A DNA stretch of 54,512 bases from positions 1 to 54,512 of the forward strand of contig DBFCCI010000053.1 of NCBI GenBank assembly GCA_048380335.1. Direction: 5' to 3'. The notes below the pieces were generated by a model. The model was given only the letters and a program-made list of their open reading frames with translations, was not told the origin of the DNA and ran no database searches. Shown here piece after piece: positions 1-8,689 of the stretch; the stretch's first letter is position 1; every line of letters begins with the position of its first letter. The DNA is from Lachnospira sp900551945. GTDB lineage: Bacteria > Bacillota > Clostridia > Lachnospirales > Lachnospiraceae. The translations under genes were made by a program, and so were the position numbers.

Positions 1-570
1 AATTCTTTCGATTTCCTTAACTTCGCCTGTTGCATAGTCCATTTCTGTTTCAACGAATGTAAATCCGTTAATTCTTGAAATAATCTTTGCAGCATCCTTA
101 CCAAGACCATTTAAGATAACTCTTAATGGAGTCTTACGAACTTTGTTAGCCTTTTCAGCGATACCGATAGCACCTTCAGCAGCAGCAAATGACTCATGAC
201 CTGCTAAGAAAGCGAAACATTCTGTATCTTCTTCAAGTAACATCTTACCAAGATTACCATGTCCTAAACCTACTTTACGTTGGTCAGCAACTGAACCTGG
301 AATACAGAATGCCTGAAGACCTTCACCGATAGCAGCAGCAGCTTCTGAAGCCTTTCTAGCACCCTTCTTTATAGCGATAGCTGCACCTACTGTATAAGCC
401 CAGCAAGCATTTTCAAAACAAATTGGCTGAATACCTTTTACCATATCATAAACGTTTAATCCAGCATCCTTTGTAATCTTTTCAGCTTCTTCAATTGAAG
501 AAATTCCATAGCTGTTTAATACAGCATTAATCTGTTCTATTCTTCTTTCATATGATTCAAATAAAGCCAT
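1..570 (-). CDS. GGGtGRT family protein, N-terminal 190 residues (runs off the left edge)
   Basis: The first 190 codons of a minus-strand gene that continues past position 1. The protein begins MALFESYERRIEQINAVL and contains GIQPICFENACWAYTVGAAIA, GEGLQAFCIPGSVADQRKVG and LGHGNLGKMLLEEDTECFAFLAGH. I recognise these as the N-terminal half of the GGGtGRT protein family (about 330 residues), named for a C-terminal motif that lies outside the window. Its biochemical role is not established. It starts 14 bases after the stop of a NifU-like Fe-S scaffold gene and has a purine-rich ribosome site (AAGGAGG) just before its ATG, so the two are almost surely one operon. A link to Fe-S metabolism is inferred from this pairing. 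The conserved Cys in FENACW and the Cys in AFCIPG are visible. Confidence 0.85.
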   Translation of the reverse strand, partial: MALFESYERRIEQINAVLNSYGISSIEEAEKITKDAGLNVYDMVKGIQPICFENACWAYTVGAAIAIKKGARKASEAAAAIGEGLQAFCIPGSVADQRKVGLGHGNLGKMLLEEDTECFAFLAGHESFAAAEGAIGIAEKANKVRKTPLRVILNGLGKDAAKIISRINGFTFVETEMDYATGEVKEIERI

Positions 571-584
571 TGTTTGTTTCCTCC

Positions 585-1289
585 TTACTTAACCTCTTCA
601 TCTGTTCTAGGGTCAATAATCTTAACTGCATCTGCAACTCTACCGTACTGACCGCAAGCCTTTTCATAAGCTGTATTAGGGTCATCACCCTTCTTGATGA
701 AGTCAGTCATCTTACCAAGACTTACAAACTTATAACCAATGATTTCGTTGTTCTTATCAAGAGCGATACCTGTTACATAGCCTTCTGCCATTTCAAGGTA
801 ACGAGGACCTTTCTTAAGTGTTCCGTACATTGTACCAACCTGTGAACGAAGTCCTTTTCCGAGGTCTTCAAGACCAGCACCAACTGCAAGACCGCCTTCT
901 GAGAATGCACTCTGAGTTCTTCCGTAAACAATCTGTAAGAAAAGTTCTCTCATAGCTGTATTAATAGCATCACAAACTAAGTCTGTGTTCAATGCTTCCA
1001 TAACTGTTAAACCTGGAAGGATTTCTGCTGCCATAGCTGCTGAATGAGTCATACCTGAACATCCAATAGTTTCAACTAATGCTTCTTGAATTATACCTTC
1101 CTTAACATTAAGTGTAAGCTTACAAGCTCCCTGCTGTGGAGCACACCAGCCAACACCATGTGTAAAACCTGAAATATCTTCAACTTTCTTATTCTGTACC
1201 CATTTTCCTTCTGTAGGCACTGGAGCTGCTCCATGATGAACGCCCTGTGCTACTGGACACATATTTTCTACTTCCTGTGTGTAAATCAT
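585..1289 (-). CDS. NifU-like iron-sulfur cluster assembly scaffold protein
   Basis: 234 residues. The core carries an NifU/IscU-like arrangement: a Cys at GWCAPQQGACKLTL, then ETIGCSGMTHSAAMAAEIL, and a C-terminal Cys at KACGQYGRVAD. In this family such cysteines hold a nascent Fe-S cluster for transfer. The start is set by AAAGGAG eight bases before ATG. It is the first gene of a two-gene operon with the GGGtGRT protein. Compared with SufU or IscU (about 130-150 residues) it is longer, with an N-terminal segment (MIYTQEVENMCPVAQGVHHG) and about 80 extra C-terminal residues, a form known from anaerobic Firmicutes. The client protein is unknown; the GGGtGRT protein is the obvious candidate by context. 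Confidence 0.75.
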   Translation of the reverse strand: MIYTQEVENMCPVAQGVHHGAAPVPTEGKWVQNKKVEDISGFTHGVGWCAPQQGACKLTLNVKEGIIQEALVETIGCSGMTHSAAMAAEILPGLTVMEALNTDLVCDAINTAMRELFLQIVYGRTQSAFSEGGLAVGAGLEDLGKGLRSQVGTMYGTLKKGPRYLEMAEGYVTGIALDKNNEIIGYKFVSLGKMTDFIKKGDDPNTAYEKACGQYGRVADAVKIIDPRTDEEVK

Positions 1290-1341
1290 CTTATTACTCC
1301 TTTCGTAATTGAAAATGTACTTACAATTCCGTACTTTGATT

Positions 1342-1370
1342 ATTTTCTCACAAACTTATTAAATAGTCAA
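1342..1370 (-). promoter_or_regulatory. Candidate sigma-A promoter of the scaffold-GGGtGRT operon
   Basis: On the minus strand, TTGACT (1365-1370) lies 17 bases before GAAAAT (1342-1347). The -35 is good and the -10 is weak. It lies about 55 bases upstream of the scaffold-protein start, the expected place. Confidence 0.4.
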
Positions 1371-1485
1371 TGACCCTTTAATATTTTTACAAGTTTTTTA
1401 TCATTTTTTACATCAACATCTCAACTGACCACTTATAATAATTTAATTTATATATTTTTTAACTAATGTGCGGTCAAGTAAACAA

Positions 1486-2157
1486 CTATTGCTTTTCTAC
1501 AACTTCATTCCTATTCTTATAGATACTTCCACTAGGAACGCAACCTCTTACACTTGATAATGGGTAAATATTGCTATTTCTGCCAACTATTGTTCCTGGG
1601 TTAAGGACACTTCCACAACCAACTTCCACATTGTCACCAAGAAATGCACCGATTTTTTTAATACCTGTGTCGATTGGAGTGTCAATTCCTTTAATAGTAA
1701 TAAGCTTCTTATCTGACTTAACATTAGATGTTATTGAGCCTGCTCCCATGTGAGCCTTGTAGCCTAAAATGGAATCACCAACATAATTGTAATGTGGGAC
1801 TTGAACTTTATTAAATAAAATTACATTTTTTAATTCTGTAGAATTACCTACTACTGCACCCTCACCTACAATTGCATTCCCCCTAATAAATGCACAATGT
1901 CTTACTTCTGCGTCTTTTCCTATGATACAAGGGCCGTTAATATATGCTGTAGGAAATACATTTGCACTCTTAGCAATCCATATATTTTCACCCTTTTTCT
2001 CGTACTCGTCTTCTGGTAAAGTATTTCCAAGCTCTATAATAAACTCTTTAATCTTTGAGAGAACTTCCCACGGATATACACAACCGTCAAAGATTTTAGC
2101 TGCAATCGTTTCATTAAGGTCAAATAATTCCTTAATCGTTACACTATTATTTTCCAT
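1486..2157 (-). CDS. Left-handed beta-helix (hexapeptide repeat) protein, GlmU C-terminal-like
   Basis: 223 residues from the ATG at 2157, chosen because GGAGA lies just before it; an in-frame ATG at 2169 has no such site. After about 60 helical residues come hexapeptide turns such as IWIAKSANVFPTAYINGPCIIGKDAEVRHCAFIRG (shown in part), AIVGEGAVVGNSTELKNVIL, GAHMGAGSITSNVK-type and VEVGCGSVLNPGTIVGRNS. This is the fold of acetyltransferases such as the C-terminal half of GlmU. The uridylyltransferase domain of GlmU is absent, so it is not a full GlmU. It may act on a sugar nucleotide; the neighbouring glmS hints at amino-sugar metabolism, but a terminator separates them. Substrate unknown. 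Confidence 0.7.
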   Translation of the reverse strand: MENNSVTIKELFDLNETIAAKIFDGCVYPWEVLSKIKEFIIELGNTLPEDEYEKKGENIWIAKSANVFPTAYINGPCIIGKDAEVRHCAFIRGNAIVGEGAVVGNSTELKNVILFNKVQVPHYNYVGDSILGYKAHMGAGSITSNVKSDKKLITIKGIDTPIDTGIKKIGAFLGDNVEVGCGSVLNPGTIVGRNSNIYPLSSVRGCVPSGSIYKNRNEVVEKQ

Positions 2158-2231
2158 AATAATCTCCATTCTGCCACTCTTAACACTGTACTATGGCACA
2201 AATTATTTTACTTTTATTAATGTATTCAATT

Positions 2232-2262
2232 AATTCCCAACCTTTATTATAAGTTGGGAATT
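2232..2262 (-). terminator. Hairpin terminator between glmS and the beta-helix gene
   Basis: Perfect 10-bp arms AATTCCCAAC and GTTGGGAATT with an 11-base loop, 12 bases past the glmS stop. The T-run is stronger on the plus strand, so on the minus strand it may be only a partial terminator. Confidence 0.55.
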
Positions 2263-2273
2263 ATTTTTATTAA

Positions 2274-4094
2274 TTATTCTACTGTTACTGACTTAGCAAG
2301 ATTTCTAGGCTTATCAACATCATTTCCTTTAAGAACTGATGTATAATATGCTATAAGCTGAAGTGGTACTGCGGCAACCATTGGTGTTAATAATTCATCT
2401 ACTTTAGGTAACTTGATTATATAATCAGCTACATCATCGCCTACTTCAAGTCCATCATTGCATATTAATATAACCATAGCTCCTCTAGCTTTAACTTCCT
2501 TGATATTACTTATAGTCTTTTCAACAAGACTACTTTGTGTTGCAACAGCTATAACTGGCATACCATCTGTAATAAGTGAAATAGTTCCATGCTTTAATTC
2601 GCCTGCTGCATATGACTCAGAATGAATGTATGATATTTCCTTTAACTTAAGAGAACCCTCCATACTTAAAGCATAATCAAGTCCCCTACCTATATACAAA
2701 AGACTCTCCGCATTCATAAGCTTTGAAGCTACAAAAGAACAGTTGTCTTTAAGTTCAAGTGCGTCATTTATAACTTCTGGAATGTTTAAAAGTTCTTCTG
2801 TGTACTTTTCGCACTGTTCCTTGCTAATCTTACCTGCTGTATATGCGAGTTCAAATGCGATTAAGTACATAACTGATATCTGAACCATATATGCCTTTGT
2901 TGAAGCTACTGATATCTCTGGGCCTGCGTGTGTATATACAACCATATCAGCTTCTCTTGCAATTGATGAACCAACTACATTTACAACAGCCATTGTGTCT
3001 GCATTAACTTCCTTAGCAAGTCTTAATACAGCAAGAGTATCTGCTGTTTCTCCTGACTGTGATATTACTATTAATAAATCATTTTCTGTAATAAGTGGGT
3101 CTCTATATCTAAACTCTGACGCAATATCAACAATTACAGGTATTCTTGCCATTTTTTCAATAACATACTTACCGACCATTCCTGCGTGCATTGCTGTTCC
3201 GCAGCCTACAATAAATATCTTGTTGTAATTCTTAAGCTTTGAAATATCAATGTTATCTGATGAAAAATCTGGCACATTGTTGACTATTCTAGGGCTAACT
3301 GTATCTCTTACAACTGCTGGCTGTTCATGTATTTCCTTAAGCATAAAATGTTCATAGCCGCCCTTTTCTGCTGCGTCTACGTCCCAGTCTGCTGTGTGTA
3401 ACTCCTTTTTAATATGCTCTTTGTGCATATTGTATACATCTATACTATCTTTCTTTACAACAGCAATTTCATTTTGCTCTAACAAATAATAATCTCTTGT
3501 ATAATTAATAATTGCCGGCACATCTGAAGCTATAAAGTTTTCATTTTCTCCAACTCCTACTATAAGCGGACTGTCTTTTCTTACAGCAAATATTCTATCT
3601 GGATAATCTCTAAACATAATACCAAGCGCATAAGAGCCTTTAATGTCTGATAACACCTTTATAATAGTGTCAACAGGGTCATCTACATAGTAATAATCAA
3701 GCAATTTTGCAACTATTTCTGTATCTGTTTCACTTACAAAACTATATCCTTCATCTATAAGAAAATCTTTAATCTGCTTATAATTTTCAATAATACCGTT
3801 ATGTACTATAGTTACTCTTTTATTGCCATGTGGGTGTGAATTGATATCAGATGGTTCTCCATGTGTTGCCCATCTTGTATGACCAATTCCACAGTGACCA
3901 TGTGGTTTTCCCTCTTGCTCCATCTTTTCAACTAGATTAAGAAGTCTACCTTTACACTTTTCTACTTTAATTGTACCTTTGTCAAATACAGCAATACCTG
4001 CTGAGTCATAACCTCTATATTCAAGCTTTGAAAGACCATTAACTAATACGTCTGCACAATCTCTATCGCCAACATATCCTACTACTCCACACAT
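2274..4094 (-). CDS. glmS: Glutamine-fructose-6-phosphate aminotransferase (isomerizing)
   Basis: 606 residues, the usual length. It makes glucosamine-6-phosphate from fructose-6-phosphate and glutamine, the entry to peptidoglycan amino sugars, in the cytosol. The N terminus MCGVVGYVGDRDCADVLVNG supplies the catalytic Cys2 of the class II glutamine amidotransferase domain (about 1-240), with HTRWATHGEPSDINSHPH following. Two SIS sugar-isomerase domains follow (about 285-600), with ISQSGETADTLAVLRLAKE and the C-terminal LAKSVTVE typical of GlmS. The gene starts 26 bases after the topB stop, so the two are probably cotranscribed. Because of that tight junction there is no room for the glmS ribozyme often found upstream in other Firmicutes, so this copy is not regulated that way. 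Confidence 0.97.
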   Translation of the reverse strand: MCGVVGYVGDRDCADVLVNGLSKLEYRGYDSAGIAVFDKGTIKVEKCKGRLLNLVEKMEQEGKPHGHCGIGHTRWATHGEPSDINSHPHGNKRVTIVHNGIIENYKQIKDFLIDEGYSFVSETDTEIVAKLLDYYYVDDPVDTIIKVLSDIKGSYALGIMFRDYPDRIFAVRKDSPLIVGVGENENFIASDVPAIINYTRDYYLLEQNEIAVVKKDSIDVYNMHKEHIKKELHTADWDVDAAEKGGYEHFMLKEIHEQPAVVRDTVSPRIVNNVPDFSSDNIDISKLKNYNKIFIVGCGTAMHAGMVGKYVIEKMARIPVIVDIASEFRYRDPLITENDLLIVISQSGETADTLAVLRLAKEVNADTMAVVNVVGSSIAREADMVVYTHAGPEISVASTKAYMVQISVMYLIAFELAYTAGKISKEQCEKYTEELLNIPEVINDALELKDNCSFVASKLMNAESLLYIGRGLDYALSMEGSLKLKEISYIHSESYAAGELKHGTISLITDGMPVIAVATQSSLVEKTISNIKEVKARGAMVILICNDGLEVGDDVADYIIKLPKVDELLTPMVAAVPLQLIAYYTSVLKGNDVDKPRNLAKSVTVE

Positions 4095-4120
4095 ATAATT
4101 ACCATTTACCTTTCAATTGT

Positions 4121-6121
4121 TTATAATTTATAGTTTTTCGCTGAAGCATTAAACATTGTTATTAACTGTGACTGGTTTCTAAGTCCCATAACTGCCATAG
4201 TTCTTCTTTGCACAAAGCCCTCTAGCTTCTGCATATATTCATCGGAAGATATACTTCCCTCTGCTACATAATTAAGTCCTTTTTCCCAGCTTGCCGTAAG
4301 CTCTGGATTGAGAAGCTGATGTATTGAACTTTCCACTACATCATAAATTATCTCGCCTAACAATGTCGGTGTTATAGTTTGAGTCTTATTATTAGTAGCT
4401 ATGTATTGAATTTTGTTGAGCTTTTTTAATATCTCTGCTCTTGTTGCACTCGTTCCAATACCCGACCCTTTAATCTGCGCTCTTAATTCTTCATCTTCAA
4501 TTAATTGACCTGCATTTTCCATCGCAAGAATAATTGAACCTGAATTATAACGCTTAGGTGGTGACGTTTCACCCTCTTTAATATCAAAACTACCGATGTC
4601 TATAATATCTCCTTTTTTGCACTTTTTCAATACCTCAAATAAAGCATTGTCATTTTTTGTATCTTTTACTTCATTTGCTTCATCTAACTTTTGCTTTGAA
4701 AAGGAGTTCTTTGCTACTTCAAGATAGCCTTCACTTACAAGCACTCTTAATGAAGATGTAAATGTTTCATTTTTAATATTAAGAGTTATTCCTACTTTAC
4801 TATACTGTGCCGCAGGATAAAATATACTTAAAAATCTTCTTACAATAATCTCATATGTCTTAACTGCTGTCTGTGAAAGTGTCTTTAGATTGTTAAGCCC
4901 TTGCCCTGTCGGGATTATTGCATAGTGGTCTGTAATCTTTTTGTCATCACAGTAACGTGTCTTAGCAATATTTTTTTGCATACCATTTGACAATATATTT
5001 TCTACAAATGGAGCTACTTTCTCATATCTAAGCAACCCACCAATATTTTTGTGAATTTCTTTACAAACGGCTGTTGACAAAACTCTTGCGTCTGTTCTTG
5101 GATACGTTACTAGCTTTTTTTCATAAAGCTGTTGAATTATATTAAGTGTTTCATCCGGACTTATCTTAAAAAGCTTTGAACACTCATTTTGTATTTCGGC
5201 AAGATTATAAAGAAGTGGCGGATTTTTAACTTCTTTTTTTCTTTCAATTTTTTCAACAACTGCTTTAATAGGCTTTGGCTCTGATAACATTTTCACAAGC
5301 TCCTCTGCCTTTTCTTTCTCTTTAAAGCCATTGTCTTTATATAAAAATGGTGTTCCCGCATATACACTTTTTTCATTAACTTTCCACTCTGCGTCAAATA
5401 CAGCTTCTCCCTGTGTAGTTGCTATTACCTTAAAAAATGGTGTTTTTACAAAGGCTCTTATTTCTCTTTCACGCCTTACTATCATTCCTAAAACACAAGT
5501 CATAACACGACCTACAGATATAACTGTTCTATCAGTTTTTAGATAGTTGGAAATGTTTCTGCCATATTTTAATGTAAGAACTCTTGAAAAATTAATTCCC
5601 ATAAGATAATCTTCTTTTGCTCTAAGATATGCCGAAGCACATAGATTGTCATATTCAGATAAATCTTTAGCTGTTTCTATTCCTTTTAATATTTCTTCTT
5701 CTGTTTGAGAGTCAATCCACACTCTTTTTTCTTTCTTGTTAGCTTGTTTTACACCTGCCATCTGTTCTACAAGTCGATATATATACTCTCCTTCTCGCCC
5801 CGAGTCAGTACACACATATATAGTTTCTACATCATCACGAGTAAGAAGTGTCTTTACTATGTTAAATTGTTTCTCAACCGCAGGAATTACTTCGTATTTC
5901 CATTCTTTAGGAAGAAATGGCAATGTATCAAAGCTCCATCTTTTAAGTTCTGGATTGTATTCTTCTGGATAACTCATCGTAACAAGATGACCTACGCACC
6001 ATGTAACAATATATTTATCAGACTCCAAAAATCCGTCTTTTCTTTTAAAATCACTGTGAAGTGCCTTAGCAAACTCTTGCGCAACACTCGGTTTTTCTGC
6101 AATAAACACAGATTTACCCAT
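4121..6121 (-). CDS. topB: DNA topoisomerase III (type IA)
   Basis: 666 residues, close to E. coli TopB (about 653). It relaxes and decatenates DNA through a transient tyrosyl-DNA bond. The Toprim domain is visible in the first 150 residues (EKPSVAQEFAKALHSDFKRK and CTDSGREGEYIYRLVEQM). The active-site tyrosine is in KLVTYPRTDARVLS near residue 340, and the type IA motif IKGSGIGTSATRAEILKKL follows near 555. There are no C-terminal zinc fingers, as expected for TopB rather than TopA. It could be chromosomal TopB or an element-borne relative, but tight linkage to glmS and the absence of mobility genes favour chromosomal. Confidence 0.93.
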   Translation of the reverse strand: MGKSVFIAEKPSVAQEFAKALHSDFKRKDGFLESDKYIVTWCVGHLVTMSYPEEYNPELKRWSFDTLPFLPKEWKYEVIPAVEKQFNIVKTLLTRDDVETIYVCTDSGREGEYIYRLVEQMAGVKQANKKEKRVWIDSQTEEEILKGIETAKDLSEYDNLCASAYLRAKEDYLMGINFSRVLTLKYGRNISNYLKTDRTVISVGRVMTCVLGMIVRREREIRAFVKTPFFKVIATTQGEAVFDAEWKVNEKSVYAGTPFLYKDNGFKEKEKAEELVKMLSEPKPIKAVVEKIERKKEVKNPPLLYNLAEIQNECSKLFKISPDETLNIIQQLYEKKLVTYPRTDARVLSTAVCKEIHKNIGGLLRYEKVAPFVENILSNGMQKNIAKTRYCDDKKITDHYAIIPTGQGLNNLKTLSQTAVKTYEIIVRRFLSIFYPAAQYSKVGITLNIKNETFTSSLRVLVSEGYLEVAKNSFSKQKLDEANEVKDTKNDNALFEVLKKCKKGDIIDIGSFDIKEGETSPPKRYNSGSIILAMENAGQLIEDEELRAQIKGSGIGTSATRAEILKKLNKIQYIATNNKTQTITPTLLGEIIYDVVESSIHQLLNPELTASWEKGLNYVAEGSISSDEYMQKLEGFVQRRTMAVMGLRNQSQLITMFNASAKNYKL

Positions 6122-6371
6122 AACTAAAAATCTCCATCTTATTATTTTTAATAATGATAACTGATTTTAACCAAATACGCAATAAAAATATTCAAAACAA
6201 TAATCACTCACTCGACACTCTCTTATCACCTTTTTCAATATAAATGTGTGACTTACTTAATAAATAATAAACTAAAATTTCACTCACAAACTAGAATTTT
6301 TGTATTTTGCACTAATATGCTTCCATAAGATATCAGTGTTAGATAAATCAATGAAATGCACCATTTAAAGA

Positions 6372-6443
6372 ACATTTACCTATATTTGTATGACAGTAGC
6401 GAACACACTTGTTCGATAATGGCATACAAATGTAGATAAATGT
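6372..6443 (+). repeat. Dispersed hairpin family A, copy 1
   Basis: A long imperfect hairpin: outer helix ACATTTACCTATATTTG with its complement, then TATG, a 4-base bulge ACAG (6393-6396), inner helix TAGCGAAC with GTTCGATA, a 6-base loop, the opposing bulge ATGG (6419-6422) and CATA. The internal loop and the adjoining TATG/CATA recur in two other intergenic spaces of the window, while the outer helix differs in sequence and still pairs. Confidence 0.6.
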
Positions 6444-6532
6444 ACTTTTACTGGTGTGTGAATGATTTATCCAACAATGATATCCTTCAAAACCTTAAAA
6501 GTGCAAAATACGAAAATTCGTCTTATATAAAA

Positions 6533-6584
6533 AGCTGTGAAATATTATATAAACAGATAACTCCTTATATAATATTACACAGCC
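6533..6584 (-). terminator. Rho-independent terminator of asd
   Basis: On the minus strand a 20-bp stem (arms starting GGCTGTGTAATATTATATAA) with one mismatch and a short loop is followed by CTTTTTATAT, starting 55 bases past the asd stop. Confidence 0.8.
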
Positions 6585-6638
6585 TTTATGTATACATATA
6601 TTAAAATAAATATCAAAAAATCAACTACAACTTATTAA

Positions 6639-7727
6639 TTATTTAGCTGTAATATAACCTTGTGCCTTAAGAAGTTCAGCGATAAGAACTGCTCCGCCTG
6701 CTGCTCCTCTTAATGTGTTGTGTGAAAGACCAACAAACTTATAATCAAATACAGAGTCCTCTCTTAAACGACCAAGAGAAATTCCCATACCATTTTCATA
6801 ATTAACATCAAGCTTAACTTGTGGACGGTCATCTTCTTCAAGATACTGAATAAACTGCTTTGGTGCGCTAGGAAGGTCAAGTTCCTGTGGTAATCCCTTA
6901 AAGCTTGTCCACTTTTCAATAATCTGTTCCTTAGTTGGCTTCTTTTCAAAATTAACAAAAACTGCTGCTGTATGTCCATCAAGAACTGGAACTCTTATAC
7001 ACTGACAAGTAATAACTGGCTCTGTAGCTGGAATAATTTCGCCATTTTCAACCTTACCCCAAAGTCTTAAAGGTTCTTTTTCGCTCTTTTCTTCTTCTCC
7101 ACCGATATAAGGGATAATATTTTCAACCATCTCTGGCCACTGTTCAAATGTCTTACCAGCACCAGAAATAGCCTGATATGTTGTAGCAACAACAAGCTTA
7201 GGACCAAATTCCTTTAAAGCATTAAGAGCTGGTGTGTAGCTTTGAATTGAACAGTTAGGCTTAACACAGATAAAGCCTCTCTTAGTTCCAAGTCTTTCCT
7301 TCTGAGCTTCTATAACTTGAAGATGTTCTGGATTGATTTCTGGTACAACCATAGGAACATCTTTTGTCCAACGGTTAGCACTGTTATTTGAAACAACTGG
7401 AACTTCTGCCTTTGCATATCTTTCTTCAAGAGCCTTGATTTCATCCTTTGGCATATTAACGGCACAGAATACAAAATCAACCTTTGAAACTATTTCATCA
7501 AAATCTTTATCCATATCATAAACTGGCATTTTCTTAATAAATTCTGGCATAGCTGCCTGCATTTTCCAACGACCTTCAACAGCTTCTTCGTAAGGCTTAC
7601 CTGCTGAACGGCCACTTGCTGCAACTAATACTACTTCAAACCAAGGGTGGTTCTCAAGTAATGTAATAAATCTCTGACCAACCATACCTGTTCCACCAAG
7701 AATACCAACTTTTAATTTATCACTCAT
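6639..7727 (-). CDS. asd: Aspartate-semialdehyde dehydrogenase, archaeal/fungal-like type
   Basis: 362 residues. It reduces aspartyl-4-phosphate with NADPH to aspartate semialdehyde, the branch point to lysine, threonine, methionine and diaminopimelate. The N-terminal NADP site is GILGGTGMVGQRFITLLENH. The catalytic cysteine is in CVKPNCSIQSYTPAL (about residue 155), and the C-terminal active-site His is in GLSHNTLRGAAGGAVL. Length and motif spacing match the archaeal/fungal-type enzyme (about 350-360 residues) rather than the 330-residue E. coli/Bacillus type. The start is fixed by GGGAGAAAAG before ATG. It is monocistronic, with its own promoter (7886-7914) and terminator (6533-6584). Confidence 0.93.
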   Translation of the reverse strand: MSDKLKVGILGGTGMVGQRFITLLENHPWFEVVLVAASGRSAGKPYEEAVEGRWKMQAAMPEFIKKMPVYDMDKDFDEIVSKVDFVFCAVNMPKDEIKALEERYAKAEVPVVSNNSANRWTKDVPMVVPEINPEHLQVIEAQKERLGTKRGFICVKPNCSIQSYTPALNALKEFGPKLVVATTYQAISGAGKTFEQWPEMVENIIPYIGGEEEKSEKEPLRLWGKVENGEIIPATEPVITCQCIRVPVLDGHTAAVFVNFEKKPTKEQIIEKWTSFKGLPQELDLPSAPKQFIQYLEEDDRPQVKLDVNYENGMGISLGRLREDSVFDYKFVGLSHNTLRGAAGGAVLIAELLKAQGYITAK

Positions 7728-7841
7728 TTTTCTTTTCTCCCTTTTTAGTAAAATTTATTTTAGTCAAGTAGACATTCGCAAACTGCTTGACTACTTGCTT
7801 ATCACACTATTACTTATTGTAGTGTTAAAAGACAGTTTTGC

Positions 7842-7873
7842 CATTTGTCTTTCTGTGGCGTACATTTGTCTTT
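7842..7873 (-). promoter_or_regulatory. Phased direct repeats in the asd leader
   Basis: The 11-mer CATTTGTCTTT (plus strand) occurs at 7842-7852 and again at 7863-7873. The 21-base offset is about two helical turns, just downstream of the predicted start of transcription. This is a plausible operator or an RNA element. No known lysine riboswitch or T-box signature was seen in the leader. Confidence 0.35.
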
Positions 7874-7885
7874 TTCTATTTAAGG

Positions 7886-7914
7886 ATATTATCATACATA
7901 CCTATTTATTGCAA
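7886..7914 (-). promoter_or_regulatory. Promoter of asd
   Basis: On the minus strand TTGCAA (7909-7914), a 17-base spacer, then TAATAT (7886-7891). Transcription would begin near 7879, leaving a leader of about 150 bases before the asd ATG. Confidence 0.65.
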
Positions 7915-7993
7915 CACTTTTTGTAGAAAAACTTTATATTTTTTTAATTTTTTAAATATTCTAAAAATAGTTACACATTTCTATCATATAAAG

Positions 7994-8080
7994 TAAACTA
8001 TGAAAAACACACTTTGCAAATTCCTAAAATTATTATGACTCAAGTTTTTTACAAACACTAATTTTAACTTTGTTAATATA
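7994..8080 (+). repeat. Dispersed hairpin family B, copy 1 (degenerate)
   Basis: AAACTATGAAAAACACAC at the left edge matches the start of other family B copies, and the rest follows the same order with more differences. It sits head-to-tail with copy 2. Confidence 0.4.
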
Positions 8081-8174
8081 AACTATAAGAAATACGCTCC
8101 ACAAGTTTCTAATAGTTTACACGCCTTCGTCAAGGTCTTGTGCAAACACAGATTTTGACTTGTTGTTCGTGTAA
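8081..8174 (+). repeat. Dispersed hairpin family B, copy 2
   Basis: Outer arms TTTACACG and CGTGTAAA pair perfectly. The middle arms GTCAAGGT and ATTTTGAC pair with two G-T pairs, and the apex is CTTGTGCAAACACA. The same three-tier design is present in copies 3-6 with different but complementary bases. Confidence 0.6.
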
Positions 8175-8181
8175 ATTAAAA

Positions 8182-8259
8182 AGCTGTTGCAATAAGTAAT
8201 ATACACAAAAGAATATTATTAATAATACTTTTGTATACAATATACTTATTGCAACAGCT
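8182..8259 (-). terminator. Long hairpin terminator of the OPT-pqqD operon
   Basis: Arms beginning AGCTGTTGCAATAAGTA pair across 78 bases; on the minus strand the stem ends in AGCTTTTTAATTT. It lies about 70 bases beyond the stop of the pqqD-like gene. Confidence 0.75.
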
Positions 8260-8326
8260 AATTACTTTCCAATATTTAAGAAAATGTCAAAACAAATTGC
8301 AAATATCTGCTTTACTTATTACTTTA

Positions 8327-8689
8327 CTACTCTGAATATTTCAATGTAATAAAGCCATAACTTTCTAAATTTCTTATATACTGTACAAGACGGTTGTAAA
8401 GAGGTTCTGCCTTTTCGCCAAAATGCTCTTTTACAAGTTGTGAAATATCATATACAGTGCGCTTTCCATCCATAAGCACCCAAATGAAGTTACCCATTTC
8501 ATCAAGGTGAATTTGTGAAACCTTTGGCTTTTTAAAACACACTTGAGCTATCTTATTAAATGCGCCTTTATTTTCCATAAAAATAGTTACTTCACCCGTA
8601 TCTGATACTGTATATGAATATTTATCATTATGAACCGGTATATAATCCAGATAATTCTTTAAAGAATTGTTCTTTGTCTTATTTGCCAT
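8327..8689 (-). CDS. PqqD-like protein coupled to the OPT transporter
   Basis: 120 residues. The segment KKPKVSQIHLDEMGNFIWVLMDGKRTVYDISQLVKEHFG resembles the PqqD fold (a small winged-helix peptide-binding domain; in PQQ and RiPP pathways PqqD delivers the peptide to the radical-SAM enzyme). No radical-SAM gene or precursor peptide is nearby. Its ATG lies inside the end of the OPT gene (11-base overlap), with GGAG at the right distance, so it is translationally coupled to the transporter. Role unknown; a peptide-binding accessory or regulator of the OPT protein is an inference from this linkage. Confidence 0.7.
   Translation of the reverse strand: MANKTKNNSLKNYLDYIPVHNDKYSYTVSDTGEVTIFMENKGAFNKIAQVCFKKPKVSQIHLDEMGNFIWVLMDGKRTVYDISQLVKEHFGEKAEPLYNRLVQYIRNLESYGFITLKYSE

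Larger units (their letters stand above)
6122..6638. other. Intergenic region topB/asd, no gene
   Basis: 517 AT-rich bases between the 3' end of asd and the 5' end of topB. It holds the asd terminator (6533-6584) and one copy of hairpin family A (6372-6443). I see no coding potential and no convincing topB promoter. Confidence 0.6.

Noticed and set aside
4095..4120. A glmS ribozyme upstream of glmS
   Set aside because: Only 26 bases separate topB from glmS, so there is no room for it.
7728..7880. A lysine riboswitch or T-box in the asd leader
   Set aside because: Hairpins are present (for example TAGTCAAG/CTTGACTA), but the conserved lysine-riboswitch core and the T-box TGGNACCGCG are not seen.
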